DNA of 64,000 nucleotides from CBDCYS01 sp965224215 (lineage in GTDB: Bacteria; Acidobacteriota; Terriglobia; Bryobacterales; UBA6623). The stretch is from the NCBI GenBank assembly GCA_965224215.1, contig CBDCYS010000077.1:111722-175721 (forward strand), in the 5' to 3' direction. The translations under genes and the position numbers were made by a program. Under the pieces are notes generated by a model. That model made no database searches and was not told the DNA's origin. It saw nothing but the letters and a program-made list of their open reading frames with translations. Numbering within the stretch: the first letter of the stretch is position 1; each line of letters begins with the position of its first letter. Below, in pieces: positions 1 through 7,971 of the stretch.

Positions 1-684
1 TGAGCTGTAGATTTGCGCGAGCGGATTTTCCTGGCCGTCCATCACTCCGGTTTGCAGAGCGACGAAAACCTCGGAGAGCGCCATGGGCGTGGGATTGGCC
101 CCGAATGACTGGAACAGTTTGATTCTCCAGCGGCCGCGCGGTGTGCGCAACTTGATCCCGCTCAGGTCCCCGGGGACGACGATGGGGCGGAGGCTGTTCG
201 TGATGTGGCGGAAGCCGTTTTCCCAGACCGCCAGAATCTGGAGGGCCTTCTCTTCGGCGAGAGGCGCCAGGTGCGGCCAGAAGATTTGCTCTTCGACGAG
301 CTTCATTTGCTCGCGGTCCTTAATTAGGTAGGGCATCTCGAAGAGCCCGAAGGCGTCAACGATCGAGGACATGATGGTTGACGGCAGGGCGAAATCGACC
401 GTGCCGAGCTTGAGCTTTTGGAGCAAAATCTCATCGTTGCCTAGCTGGCTGGATCCAAAGACAACGATCTTGGCCCGGCCCGCTAGTTTCTCGTTGGCGA
501 CTCGGACGAACTCTTCCGCGCAGGCCGCGACGAGGGAGTCGGGCGCCGCGACGTGCCCCAGCTTTAGCTCGAGGACGGCGTCCTGGGAACTTCCGCCGCC
601 ACAGGCGGTAAGCAGGGTGAGCAGGACGGCGCACAGCACGCGGCGTACCGCAGGGGGCGATGGGGTCCGCAGGTTCTTTTGCAT
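1..684 (-). CDS. TRAP transporter solute-binding protein, DctP family (3' end off the window)
   Basis: Periplasmic binding component of a tripartite ATP-independent transporter, which captures a carboxylate-type solute for the DctQM membrane subunits. The start ATG is at 684 and 228 codons run to the window edge without a stop. The N-terminus has a hydrophobic stretch ending in a lipobox (LLTAC, then GGGSS), so it is probably a lipoprotein. The segment ALQTGVMDGQENP is the diagnostic DctP motif near the ligand site, and GTVDFALPS is also typical. The permease genes would lie further left, outside the window, so the substrate cannot be inferred. The gene is divergent from the secreted protein at 817. 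Confidence 0.9.
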   Translation of the reverse strand, partial: MQKNLRTPSPPAVRRVLCAVLLTLLTACGGGSSQDAVLELKLGHVAAPDSLVAACAEEFVRVANEKLAGRAKIVVFGSSQLGNDEILLQKLKLGTVDFALPSTIMSSIVDAFGLFEMPYLIKDREQMKLVEEQIFWPHLAPLAEEKALQILAVWENGFRHITNSLRPIVVPGDLSGIKLRTPRGRWRIKLFQSFGANPTPMALSEVFVALQTGVMDGQENPLAQIYSS

Positions 685-750
685 TTTTCGAGCTCGGCGC
701 CCAAGCACGTTCTCAGCCTAAATCAACGACGTGCCGGACCCTGATCCTTA

Positions 751-774
751 TTGACTGTAGCATTGACTGTAGCA
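751..774. repeat. 12-bp perfect tandem repeat in a divergent promoter region
   Basis: Two head-to-tail copies of TTGACTGTAGCA lie between the divergent TRAP and secreted-protein genes, 43 bases before the ATG at 817. The unit contains a -35-like TTGACT, so the repeat may be a duplicated promoter element or a tandem operator. No convincing -10 box was found at standard spacing. Confidence 0.6.
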
Positions 775-816
775 ATACAAAGAGAGAGAATGTCGGCAGA
801 ACAGAGGAGGCCAATT

Positions 817-1197
817 ATGCGAATCGCTACACTAGTCTGCTTGTCTTTCGCCGTGTCGTTTGGTGCATTGCCGTTCGCCCTGTCAGCGGCAGAATGTGAT
901 TCCGCCGTTCAGATCAAGGAGAGGAACAGCCAACTGGTGATCAAGAACATTTCGGGCGAACCGATTGTTGCCTACGTCCTCACGAGCCATTCTAAATCTC
1001 GGGATGGGTCTGCGACCCGCACCTACTCCGGGACCTTCAGCGGGGAGGACTCGTTGGCACCGGGGCATTCTTTGGAACTCGGCGCAGTACACGCGGGCTC
1101 GAAAGAACTATCCGTCAAATACGTCCGGTTGGCCAATGACTGGCGGTGTGGCGAAGCGCCGCCCGAAGCTCGCAGCACCGAATCAATCGAGAAGTAG
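817..1197 (+). CDS. small secreted protein of unknown function
   Basis: A 126-residue protein with a clear Sec signal peptide (MRIATLVCLSFAVSFG, cleavage probably near ALSAAE). The mature part is about 100 residues, mostly beta-type, with two cysteines (AECDS and WRCGE) that could form a disulfide. The start at 817 is chosen because AGGAGG at 805-810 is correctly spaced and the signal peptide begins there. An upstream in-frame ATG at 751 would add 22 residues before the signal and lies inside the tandem repeat. I do not recognise the family. The end WRCGEAPPEAR suggests a short extracytoplasmic domain. Confidence 0.7.
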   Translation: MRIATLVCLSFAVSFGALPFALSAAECDSAVQIKERNSQLVIKNISGEPIVAYVLTSHSKSRDGSATRTYSGTFSGEDSLAPGHSLELGAVHAGSKELSVKYVRLANDWRCGEAPPEARSTESIEK

Positions 1198-1354
1198 CGC
1201 TTCCGTCATTGCCACAGGAACCGGCGGCCGCAGGCCAGCCAAACCGGCCAAGGCGTTTCGGTTTCGGCGATTCGGCGTGATATGATTCCCTTCCGGCGGT
1301 AAGTTTTTTTGCGGCCCGTATCTCGTACCCGCGCGCGGCCGAAATGGAGCAATT

Positions 1355-1795
1355 ATGGAAATCAAACGAGTCTCCCCCGACGAAGCCAAGGAGCTTCTCG
1401 ATTCCGATGAGGGCTACGTCTACCTTGACGTTCGAACGGTTCCGGAGTTTGACGCCGGCCACCCCACGGGCGCTAAGAATGTACCCGTCCTGGACCGCAA
1501 CGCCTATGGGCAGATGCAGCTCAACGGCCGCTTCGTCGAAGTGGTCGAGGCAAACTTCGGCAAGGACGTCAAGTGCATCACGGGCTGTCAGATGGGTGGC
1601 AGATCGTTAAAGGCCGCCGAGATTCTGCTCAACGCTGGCTTCACCGACGTTGTCGACATGAGGGGTGGCTACGGCGGTGAGGCGGACATGATGGGGCAGA
1701 TGAGCTATCCGGGCTGGGCGCCCAGGGGGCTGCCGACATCCACGGAGAGCGATCCCGAAGACCGCTTCGAGAACTTGGCGAATAAGCCCGGTTAG
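1355..1795 (+). CDS. rhodanese-like domain protein
   Basis: A single-domain cytoplasmic rhodanese of 146 residues, no signal peptide. The active-site loop is C78-QMGGR-S84, preceded by the typical VYLDVRTVPEFDAGHPTGA block. Rhodaneses carry sulfur as a persulfide on this cysteine. The six-residue loop is of the sulfur-transferase type rather than the longer CX5R loop of Cdc25 phosphatases. It stands alone between a secreted protein and the convergent adenosine-specific kinase gene, so the sulfur donor and acceptor are unknown. The tail after the domain (about 115-146) is polar and probably disordered. Confidence 0.9.
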   Translation: MEIKRVSPDEAKELLDSDEGYVYLDVRTVPEFDAGHPTGAKNVPVLDRNAYGQMQLNGRFVEVVEANFGKDVKCITGCQMGGRSLKAAEILLNAGFTDVVDMRGGYGGEADMMGQMSYPGWAPRGLPTSTESDPEDRFENLANKPG

Positions 1796-1815
1796 TTGGC
1801 AGCCTGCGGCCGTTG

Positions 1816-1831
1816 CGAAAAGGTCTTTTCG
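1816..1831. terminator. short hairpin between convergent genes
   Basis: CGAAAAG and CTTTTCG form a perfect 7-bp inverted repeat separated by GT, placed between the stops of the rhodanese gene and the convergent gene at 1844. The position suits a bidirectional terminator, but the loop is very tight and no proper T tract follows. Confidence 0.3.
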
Positions 1832-1843
1832 AGTAAGCTGCGA

Positions 1844-2326
1844 TCAGCGTTTATACCCAATCTTTCGCAGCAGATCGTGGCGCCATGCCACGTCGGATTC
1901 ACCCTCGACGCCTTTGGGCGATGACCCGTCAATCACCCCAAGCACTCCGCGCCCCTGTTCGGTTTCGGCCACGATCACCTGCACGGGGTTAGCGGTCGCG
2001 CAGAAGAGCCGGACCACTTCCTGGCAATCCTTGATGCGATCCAAGATGTTGATTGGATAGCCTTCCTTCAGAACGATCACGAAGCAATGGCCAGCGCCTA
2101 GCGCGGTTGCATTGTCCGTAGCAACTGTCTTGAGCTCATCGTCGTTGCCTTCCACTCGCGTCAGACAAGCACCAGAAGCTTCATTGAAGGCGATGCCGAA
2201 CTTCATCCCGGCAACGGTGCCGACGATGATCTCGTAGAGGTCCTCGACCGTTTTGATGAAGTGGGACTGCCCCAGGATCAAGTTGGCCCCTTCCGGGATG
2301 GTCATTTCCACGGTTTCAAGTTCCAT
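1844..2326 (-). CDS. adenosine-specific kinase family protein (PF04008)
   Basis: A 160-residue protein of the archaeal/bacterial adenosine-specific kinase family (formerly DUF355), whose characterised archaeal member binds adenosine. Typical blocks are MKFGIAFNEASGACL, CATANPVQVIVAE and GVLGVIDGSSPKGVE. The start at 2326 gives MELETVEM, the usual N-terminus; a longer frame from 2395 adds 23 non-conserved residues. It is monocistronic. The physiological reaction in bacteria is not established, so the name reflects family membership only. Confidence 0.85.
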   Translation of the reverse strand: MELETVEMTIPEGANLILGQSHFIKTVEDLYEIIVGTVAGMKFGIAFNEASGACLTRVEGNDDELKTVATDNATALGAGHCFVIVLKEGYPINILDRIKDCQEVVRLFCATANPVQVIVAETEQGRGVLGVIDGSSPKGVEGESDVAWRHDLLRKIGYKR

Positions 2327-3439
2327 AGCGCCTCGGTGATGTTCGTTCTGGCTGGTGGGTTGGTGGCCCGGGTTCGTGCCCGCTTGCCGGGACATACCAT
2401 TTTAGCCCCCATTTCTCACCGCCTGACGGCCGAAGCACGCGATAGGCGCGCCATTACTTCGTTACGCTTGCTCGCCGTGCTCGACGTACTGTCAAGTACG
2501 CCTCCGCTCGTCAACCAGCGCGCGCCTCGTACTGACGCGCCTCTCACGCACTTCGCCTCGCCACGCGGTGAGAAAAGCGGGCTAGTTGGCCCGTGGGCCG
2601 CGGAGGCACCGATTTCCGCTCTGAGGGTGCGAATTGCAGGTTTTTGCAGATAATTGCAGGTTCTTAGCGTTCTTTCGGCCAAAGGCCCTTGATTCGGTTC
2701 TTGGGCTTACGTCGAAGTTTGCGCGGTTGACCCGCCGGGAGACGGCGTTGGTTGGTTTGCTCCTGCGCCCCTTGCGGGGCTCTACCCCTGAAGGCTTGCT
2801 GTACTTAGGGTGGAGCGTAGCGGAACCCTAGGCTACGATCCTGCGCCGCTTCGCGGCTGTTGCTCGACTTCCGTTTGTTGCTTGACTTCCGTTTGTTGCT
2901 CGACTCGCTTGGCCCGTCACTTGCGTTCTGGGCTCTGATGTTTATAGAGGCGCCTCTTGCTCCCATCGATTGAACCTTGCAGCCGCCTCCAAAAGGAGAC
3001 GAAAAAAGCGGCTGTTTGCGGATGGTCTTCTGGCTCGGCAGTTTTTTTTGACGGGCTGGCGCATCGAAATGATGTCCACATTTGCCCAGGGCGGATGGCA
3101 GGCACGGATGCTTGGCCCACCTCAAGGCAATGTCGCCACGGATGGCGACACGGCACGCTGAAAGCTTGCGCCACGTCTGGGACCGGCTAAACTGCCGGTC
3201 CGTGCTGAGCTAGAAGCCATCCGCGGTGGATGACCACAATTCGAAGAGCAACTCGATACTGTCCAGGCCTGGAAACGGTCGTGTTGGTCCGGCGATCTTA
3301 TGTCCTTTCCGGTTTCTATTCGCAGTGTACCAGGCGGTGTCAAGCGCTTCGGGGGGTTCTTTGTGTACCGGCGTTGATAACAAAGAGACTAAAAAAACAA
3401 TTTATCGGTGAACGCGCAGACTTCAACGCGTTGAGTCGT
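2327..3439. other. 1.1 kb gene-less region rich in palindromes and short repeats
   Basis: No convincing gene. It holds several inverted repeats: CGTACT/AGTACG (2485-2500), GCCCC/GGGGC (2767-2780), TAGGGT/ACCCTA (2806-2830), GCCGC/GCGGC (2845-2857), TGTCGCCA/TGGCGACA (3131-3150), GACCGGC/GCCGGTC (3181-3200) and CATCC/GGATG (3217-3231). AATTGCAGGTT occurs twice near 2632-2661. The part from about 2450 to 2900 reads like the GC-rich palindromic filler common between acidobacterial genes. The short frames here have no recognisable protein features. Confidence 0.6.
2859..2905. repeat. 18-bp tandem repeat, about 2.6 copies
   Basis: Units at 2859-2876 and 2877-2894 (GTTGCTYGACTTCCGTTT, one C/T difference) and a partial third copy at 2895-2905. 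It follows a GCCGC/GCGGC hairpin in non-coding DNA. The unit length is a multiple of three, but no credible protein runs through it. Confidence 0.75.
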
Positions 3440-4972
3440 TCAGACCTTCTCGTCGCCCGCAAAGTAGCGTAGGGCCCGCAGACTCGGGAGAAAGAAGTAC
3501 GCTCCCCCGACCACGGTGATGAACTGCGGAAGTCCCGAAACCCGCTGCCGCAGGCCGTTTTCTTGCGGCATGTTGAAGTCGCTGGTCACTGGACAGCCGG
3601 GTATCGGCTCGCGATTGCCGAGCAACGGATCGCTCTCACCAGTCATGCCGGAGAACTTGGTGCTCGCCATCCACGCGTTCTGCACGAACTCGAACTGACG
3701 CGAGATATTCGCGTTCAGGCAGATGAAATGTAGTCCCTGTTTAGGTTCGGCTCTTTTCCCGGTGTCTTGGGGTGGAGTGCCTTCCTGCGTGTCCGATGCG
3801 GGCTTGTCTTCGGGCTCAGACGGGGGACCGTATCTGCGCCCGCGGCGCAGGACGCGGTGAAAGCGAACCGAGGACATTAGATCGTATCGGAAGTCCTTCG
3901 ACCCGAAACCCAGTGCGATGATCAGCCTCTTTAGCAGGCCGGGGCGCCCGGGAAAGTCGGTGTTTCGCGGATTCGCTCTTCGAACATGCGAACTGAACGG
4001 GCACAGCGCACCCGACGGATCGTCGTCGAACGTGAATTGATTCAGTTGAGCCTGCTCCGGATTGACGCCCGGAATAGGCTGTTCGCGGATGGGCACGAGG
4101 GGTTCGCCGTTTCGCTTCCGGCCAACCATTGCCTCCTCCAGCTTCTCTGCTTTGGCGGAATCGCCGCCGGCCTGCTCGCCAACAAATCGCAGGAACCCCT
4201 CGACATCCTGTTCCAACTGGCGCAACACGAGATAGGTCCCATTCCGGCCCAAGTCTTTCTTTTCCGGCGCATCTTGCGCAGCCAGCAATTCGGCGTTGCC
4301 GGCGTCGGGTTCGAGCAACGGCCGGCCGGTGATTTTCCCGTACTCGTTGCGATACCCGAGAAGGATTTCGCCAAGCGCGGTTTCGCTGGTGTAGTCCAAC
4401 TGAGTCGTTGGTGTTTCGCGCTTCTGTTCCCAGTCAATCGCCGGCTGGCTAATGCCATCAAGGAAACCGAACGGTTCCTTTGCTTTCAGGTCCGCAGTGA
4501 GAGAATGCTGGACCTCAAAAGCTTCTTTCCAAACGTCACCGGTTGAGTGTTGCATATGGGCTTCGAGCTGCCCAGACTTGGCAAAGAACATCACCAGCAA
4601 GTGCGGCTCACTGCCGGGACGGCCCCAACACCAGCGGTCGTGAGCATTGCCGCCCAAATCGCCCAATTGCCGGGCGCGATATGGGGTCGCCATACCCGTG
4701 CGAAACTCGTGGGAGAAGGCCTCGATCACGGACTCGGAAACACCTAGCGCTCTCAGGCCAGGCGCTGTGAAAGCGATGTGCAAGGCTGTTTCCGGCCGCT
4801 CCTTCGTAAATTTCGCGTTGTTGACCACCGCAGAGGAGAGCCAGGATCGAGCCGCAGCGGGGTCTTTTACGCGCAGAAGCTGGTAGCGGGCCTCCGTCAA
4901 CCTCTTGTAGCCGAAGCGCACCAGCGCCTGAACATCTTCAAAATCGACTTCGCTGAGTGCTTTCGTTGTCAT
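3440..4972 (-). CDS. Dyp-type (dye-decolorizing) heme peroxidase
   Basis: A 510-residue member of the Dyp-type peroxidase superfamily, which uses H2O2 to oxidise bulky substrates. The distal motif FGFLDGISQP (about 168-177) supplies the catalytic Asp of the GXXDG signature. RNGTYLVLRQLEQDV (about 244-258) is the second conserved block. PFSSHVRRANPR (about 326-337) supplies the proximal heme-ligand His. No signal peptide or Tat motif is visible, so it is probably cytoplasmic or held by the membrane protein encoded just upstream. The ATG at 4972 overlaps the upstream stop as ATGA, implying translational coupling; an ATG at 4987 is an alternative. It is the last gene of the catalase-like / membrane protein / Dyp operon. 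Confidence 0.93.
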   Translation of the reverse strand: MTTKALSEVDFEDVQALVRFGYKRLTEARYQLLRVKDPAAARSWLSSAVVNNAKFTKERPETALHIAFTAPGLRALGVSESVIEAFSHEFRTGMATPYRARQLGDLGGNAHDRWCWGRPGSEPHLLVMFFAKSGQLEAHMQHSTGDVWKEAFEVQHSLTADLKAKEPFGFLDGISQPAIDWEQKRETPTTQLDYTSETALGEILLGYRNEYGKITGRPLLEPDAGNAELLAAQDAPEKKDLGRNGTYLVLRQLEQDVEGFLRFVGEQAGGDSAKAEKLEEAMVGRKRNGEPLVPIREQPIPGVNPEQAQLNQFTFDDDPSGALCPFSSHVRRANPRNTDFPGRPGLLKRLIIALGFGSKDFRYDLMSSVRFHRVLRRGRRYGPPSEPEDKPASDTQEGTPPQDTGKRAEPKQGLHFICLNANISRQFEFVQNAWMASTKFSGMTGESDPLLGNREPIPGCPVTSDFNMPQENGLRQRVSGLPQFITVVGGAYFFLPSLRALRYFAGDEKV

Positions 4973-6270
4973 AGGAGCGCTACCCATTCGCGTGCCGTTT
5001 GCTCGCTCAGCTTCGGGGACTCCAAGCCCTGACGAATGCGCGTATTCCTTTCCAAATCAACCGCCGTCAAACCGGGATAGGCCTTGTACCACACTTGCGT
5101 GGGAATGGTGTGGCGCCGCAGGTATTCCTTATAATTTCGCTCGTCCCAACATCCATCTTTGATAAGCCAATTGGTCGTGGGGTAGCCGATGCCGTTGCTG
5201 AAGGAGGAGTTCAGGCCGAAGGCGGTCTTATTGATGAAGTCGTCCATATAGCTGTCGACGCTGCCGTCATAGTTACTGAAAAACACCATTCGCTCGCGGC
5301 CGGCGGCAAACACCCAGCGCGCGAAGTGAATCGTCCTTATGCGGCCCAGGCGGCCAGGCCGCACAATATGACGGGCGGCGTAGTTCACCGCGATGAGGAC
5401 TCCGAAGAGAGTCAAAAATCGGAATACACCAGGCTTCAGGCTGCCCAAGGCGCTGAACTGATTCGTGACGTCATGATCCTCCGTTAGCGCCAGCCCGTCG
5501 GAGTACTCCTGGTCCACGGTGGGCGCGAAGACAGGGTCTGTTTTCTCTTTGTAGCGGAGGATGATTAAGTAGAAAGGCAGAATCGGGATGAGAAAAGGCA
5601 GGGCCAGCAGAAGCAACAAGGGCAGGCCGATCAGATGCAACTTATTTCTGATCCACCACATGACGGGCGTGGGAGCCGCGGCAGATAGCGTAAAGCGTTT
5701 TGGGGAGGTTTTGTCAAAGACGAACCTCCGCAATTCGGCGTGGATCGCCCGAGGCGAAAGGCCCTGGAGCGTAGCTGAATTGGCTGCAATGTAGGCTTCC
5801 AGTGCGTCTAGCAGTCCTGCCTCTTCGTGAACCTGGGACACCGTGCGGCCGTGAGTGTTTATGTAGTTCGCGTTGGGCGGGCTGCGGTGCTGCTTCATCC
5901 AATTCAGCAGATCGGTATTGGGCCCGAAATCCTCGCAACAGGAAAAAAGTTTGCGCAAACCGTCCGACGCGCATCCTACTAGCCACTTGAGAAAAGCAGT
6001 TTCGCTGCCATCGACATCGCCGAGGAACACGAGGTAGAGCGGATACTCTCGAGTCGGCAAATCGTAGACGGTTATGTCTGAGGTCGTCAGGTCGTCAAGG
6101 ATAACAAAGCGCGCGAAATGGAGCGTCGTGAATCGGCCGAACGGGACTAGAGAGTTGTCCGCGTTTACGCGCCCCGGCGCATGGTTCATCGATTCGAGTA
6201 GTTCGCGGAGTTCCGCCGCGCGCGCCGGAACGATTGGCGCCAACATCATAAAATTCGATTGCGGTGTCAC
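4969..6270 (-). CDS. membrane protein with two related soluble domains, peroxidase-operon partner
   Basis: A 433-residue protein of unknown function. It contains an internal repeat: FTTLHFARFV (about 47-56) with DVDGSETAF (85-93), and IRTIHFARWV (about 311-320) with NYDGSVDSY (333-341). The two repeats flank a hydrophobic region of about 212-238 and a second membrane segment near 284-298. The HFAR...DGS pattern suggests two alpha/beta-barrel-like domains, possibly distant relatives of the Dyp fold, around a membrane anchor; this is inference. The start is GTG at 6270, six bases after the catalase-like stop; MM at about residue 8 is an alternative. Its end overlaps the Dyp gene by 4 bases. Confidence 0.7.
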   Translation of the reverse strand: MTPQSNFMMLAPIVPARAAELRELLESMNHAPGRVNADNSLVPFGRFTTLHFARFVILDDLTTSDITVYDLPTREYPLYLVFLGDVDGSETAFLKWLVGCASDGLRKLFSCCEDFGPNTDLLNWMKQHRSPPNANYINTHGRTVSQVHEEAGLLDALEAYIAANSATLQGLSPRAIHAELRRFVFDKTSPKRFTLSAAAPTPVMWWIRNKLHLIGLPLLLLLALPFLIPILPFYLIILRYKEKTDPVFAPTVDQEYSDGLALTEDHDVTNQFSALGSLKPGVFRFLTLFGVLIAVNYAARHIVRPGRLGRIRTIHFARWVFAAGRERMVFFSNYDGSVDSYMDDFINKTAFGLNSSFSNGIGYPTTNWLIKDGCWDERNYKEYLRRHTIPTQVWYKAYPGLTAVDLERNTRIRQGLESPKLSEQTAREWVALL

Positions 6271-6276
6271 GTGCTC

Positions 6277-7502
6277 TTACTCGAAGGTTTTGTCACCTGT
6301 TGGTTCGTAATGCTCTACTTTGTTCATTCGTTGCCTCAGCTTCGAAAGCTCGAAATACATCCGGCCGCGCGCCCGGCTCTGATTCCCGAGCGGCCGATGT
6401 TCGGGGACACTGTGCCAAGGGTTGTAGGAGAGTATTCTGGCGAACTTTATCTGCGCCGGGGAGTTGAACTTTTGCTTAGGGAGGCGCAGCGTCGCGACCG
6501 ATACTCACGGCGAAAGCCTTGTGGGCCAGAGCACCGCATTGTTTTCGAGCGGCATCAGGAACGGATCGGTTTGGAGTTGCAGGCGGATATCGAATTCGAC
6601 ATCGTCCTGGTCGAGAGCGGCCACCATGGCATTGCGCAGATAGTCGGCAGGCGGGCGGAAGGGAAGGCTCGGAATCCGCGTTCGCTTCTTCGATTTCGGC
6701 CAGACCGAGTATTGCATCGCCTGGCCTTCCCCAAGCAGATAGGGCACGCAACTGAAGTAGGGCGCCTCGAACGGGCTGCTCTGCGTTTTCATCCAGAGCC
6801 CCTGCATGATCAGATCCAGCAGGTGCGACCGGCCGAAGTTCAGGAAGTAGAAGATCTGTGCGTTCTTGCCACTCTCGATCTGCAACTGCGCATTCGCCTT
6901 GATATCCGGCGTCACGAAAGTCGGCGGCGAAACGGCAACCAAATCCTGGGTGTGTTTCTCCTGCTCCATCAGCTTCGGCCCGGGCACGCCCATCAGCTTG
7001 ACACTGATGCTCATGAAGCCGGGGTCGTCGATGTCAGGCGTCACATAGGGACCGGGGCCCGAGAATCGCACCCATGCAGGGAATGTCCGCGGCTGGGCAA
7101 AGATGCCCTTCCGGAACTGCGGGGGCAGATTTTCGTGAACAGTAAACTCGCCGCGCAGGACCCCTTTGTCTTGGTGTTCCCGCCGCGCTCGTATCCGCCG
7201 GGTTTCCAGAGGTCGGCCATCTGCTTCTCAAAACTCGAAATGACCGAGTTGACAAACTGTTCCTCGTCGGGAAGCGGCTTTTCCTCGGCGATCTTCAAGC
7301 CTTCGTCTTTGCGCTTCGAGTTGATCAGAGCCCTGACGACGCGCGCCGTCAGGTCGCGAAAGAGAAAATCGAACGGCGGACGGATCCAGTGATCGATGCG
7401 CCGCTCCATCTGCACAAGGAAGACGAGAGTATTGGAGACCCAGTTTTTCACCGAGGAGCCGGTATTGGCTCGCGGCAGTGGGTGACTAGCGTTTGAGTTC
7501 AT
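6277..7502 (-). pseudogene. catalase-like heme protein gene with a frameshift and an in-frame TGA
   Basis: Two lesions interrupt an otherwise continuous catalase-superfamily protein of about 408 residues. The frame starting at 7502 (MNSNASHPLPRAN) runs to GGNTKTKG, where a CCCC run at 7161-7164 (GGGG on the coding strand) lacks one base. Conserved VLRGEFTVHENLPPQ and FPAWVRFS continue in the next frame. That frame stops at TGA (6505-6507) after LENNAVLWPTRLSP, yet VSVATLRLPKQKF, ARILSYNPWHS and HRPLG follow without further interruption to TAA at 6277. The pattern matches the catalase-like y4iL-type family. Where catalases have the catalytic His, the local alignment shows Asn (GNTKTKG). First gene of the operon with the membrane protein and the Dyp peroxidase. 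Confidence 0.85.
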
Positions 7503-7971
7503 AGTGCGGGCCCACGGGCGGCTAAATCGCAAGGAGTAGCGTAAAACCCAGAGTCATCGTCGTATTTCACCGAAAACGCCGGTATTGCGAGCAAGGGGAA
7601 TTCCGGAAGCACGCTGCTGGACGCGAAATGTGATCGTTTCGCAATCATACCGCAACTCAGGGTGAAACAGAGAACGGTGACCGCCTAGTATAGTACGCGA
7701 AAAAACCAGCGGTCAAAGATATTTTCGGTTTACTCCCGTCCTTCTATAGGTAGGCGGAGTTTTCTGGTACACGGGGCCACGGGTATCGATATTGGTTGCG
7801 TCTCCCGTGGGGCAGTCTGCCGCAGGTTTTTTTCGGAAATCCCCGGAAATCCTCGCGCACGGCTCTGTTGTTCCACGCCGTGCTCCGCCCCCTGACACCA
7901 GCGGGTCACTCTTCATCGCTCTTCCGCCCCGGCCGGTTCCTTCGGAGCGATTGATTACACTAGATCTCGCA
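7503..7971. other. divergent intergenic region
   Basis: Separates the minus-strand peroxidase operon from the plus-strand octaheme cytochrome gene and should hold both promoters. The cytochrome frame stays open back to a TTG at 7792, so part of this region could be coding. No clear operator or promoter boxes were recognised. Confidence 0.4.

Noticed and set aside
2859..2905. Tandem repeats as a CRISPR array
   Set aside because: Units are 18 bp and directly adjacent, with no spacers and no cas genes nearby.
6505..6507. TGA read as selenocysteine in the catalase-like gene
   Set aside because: The position is not a known Cys/Sec site, no SECIS-like stem follows at once, and the same gene also has a frameshift. 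Other genes here end normally with TGA.
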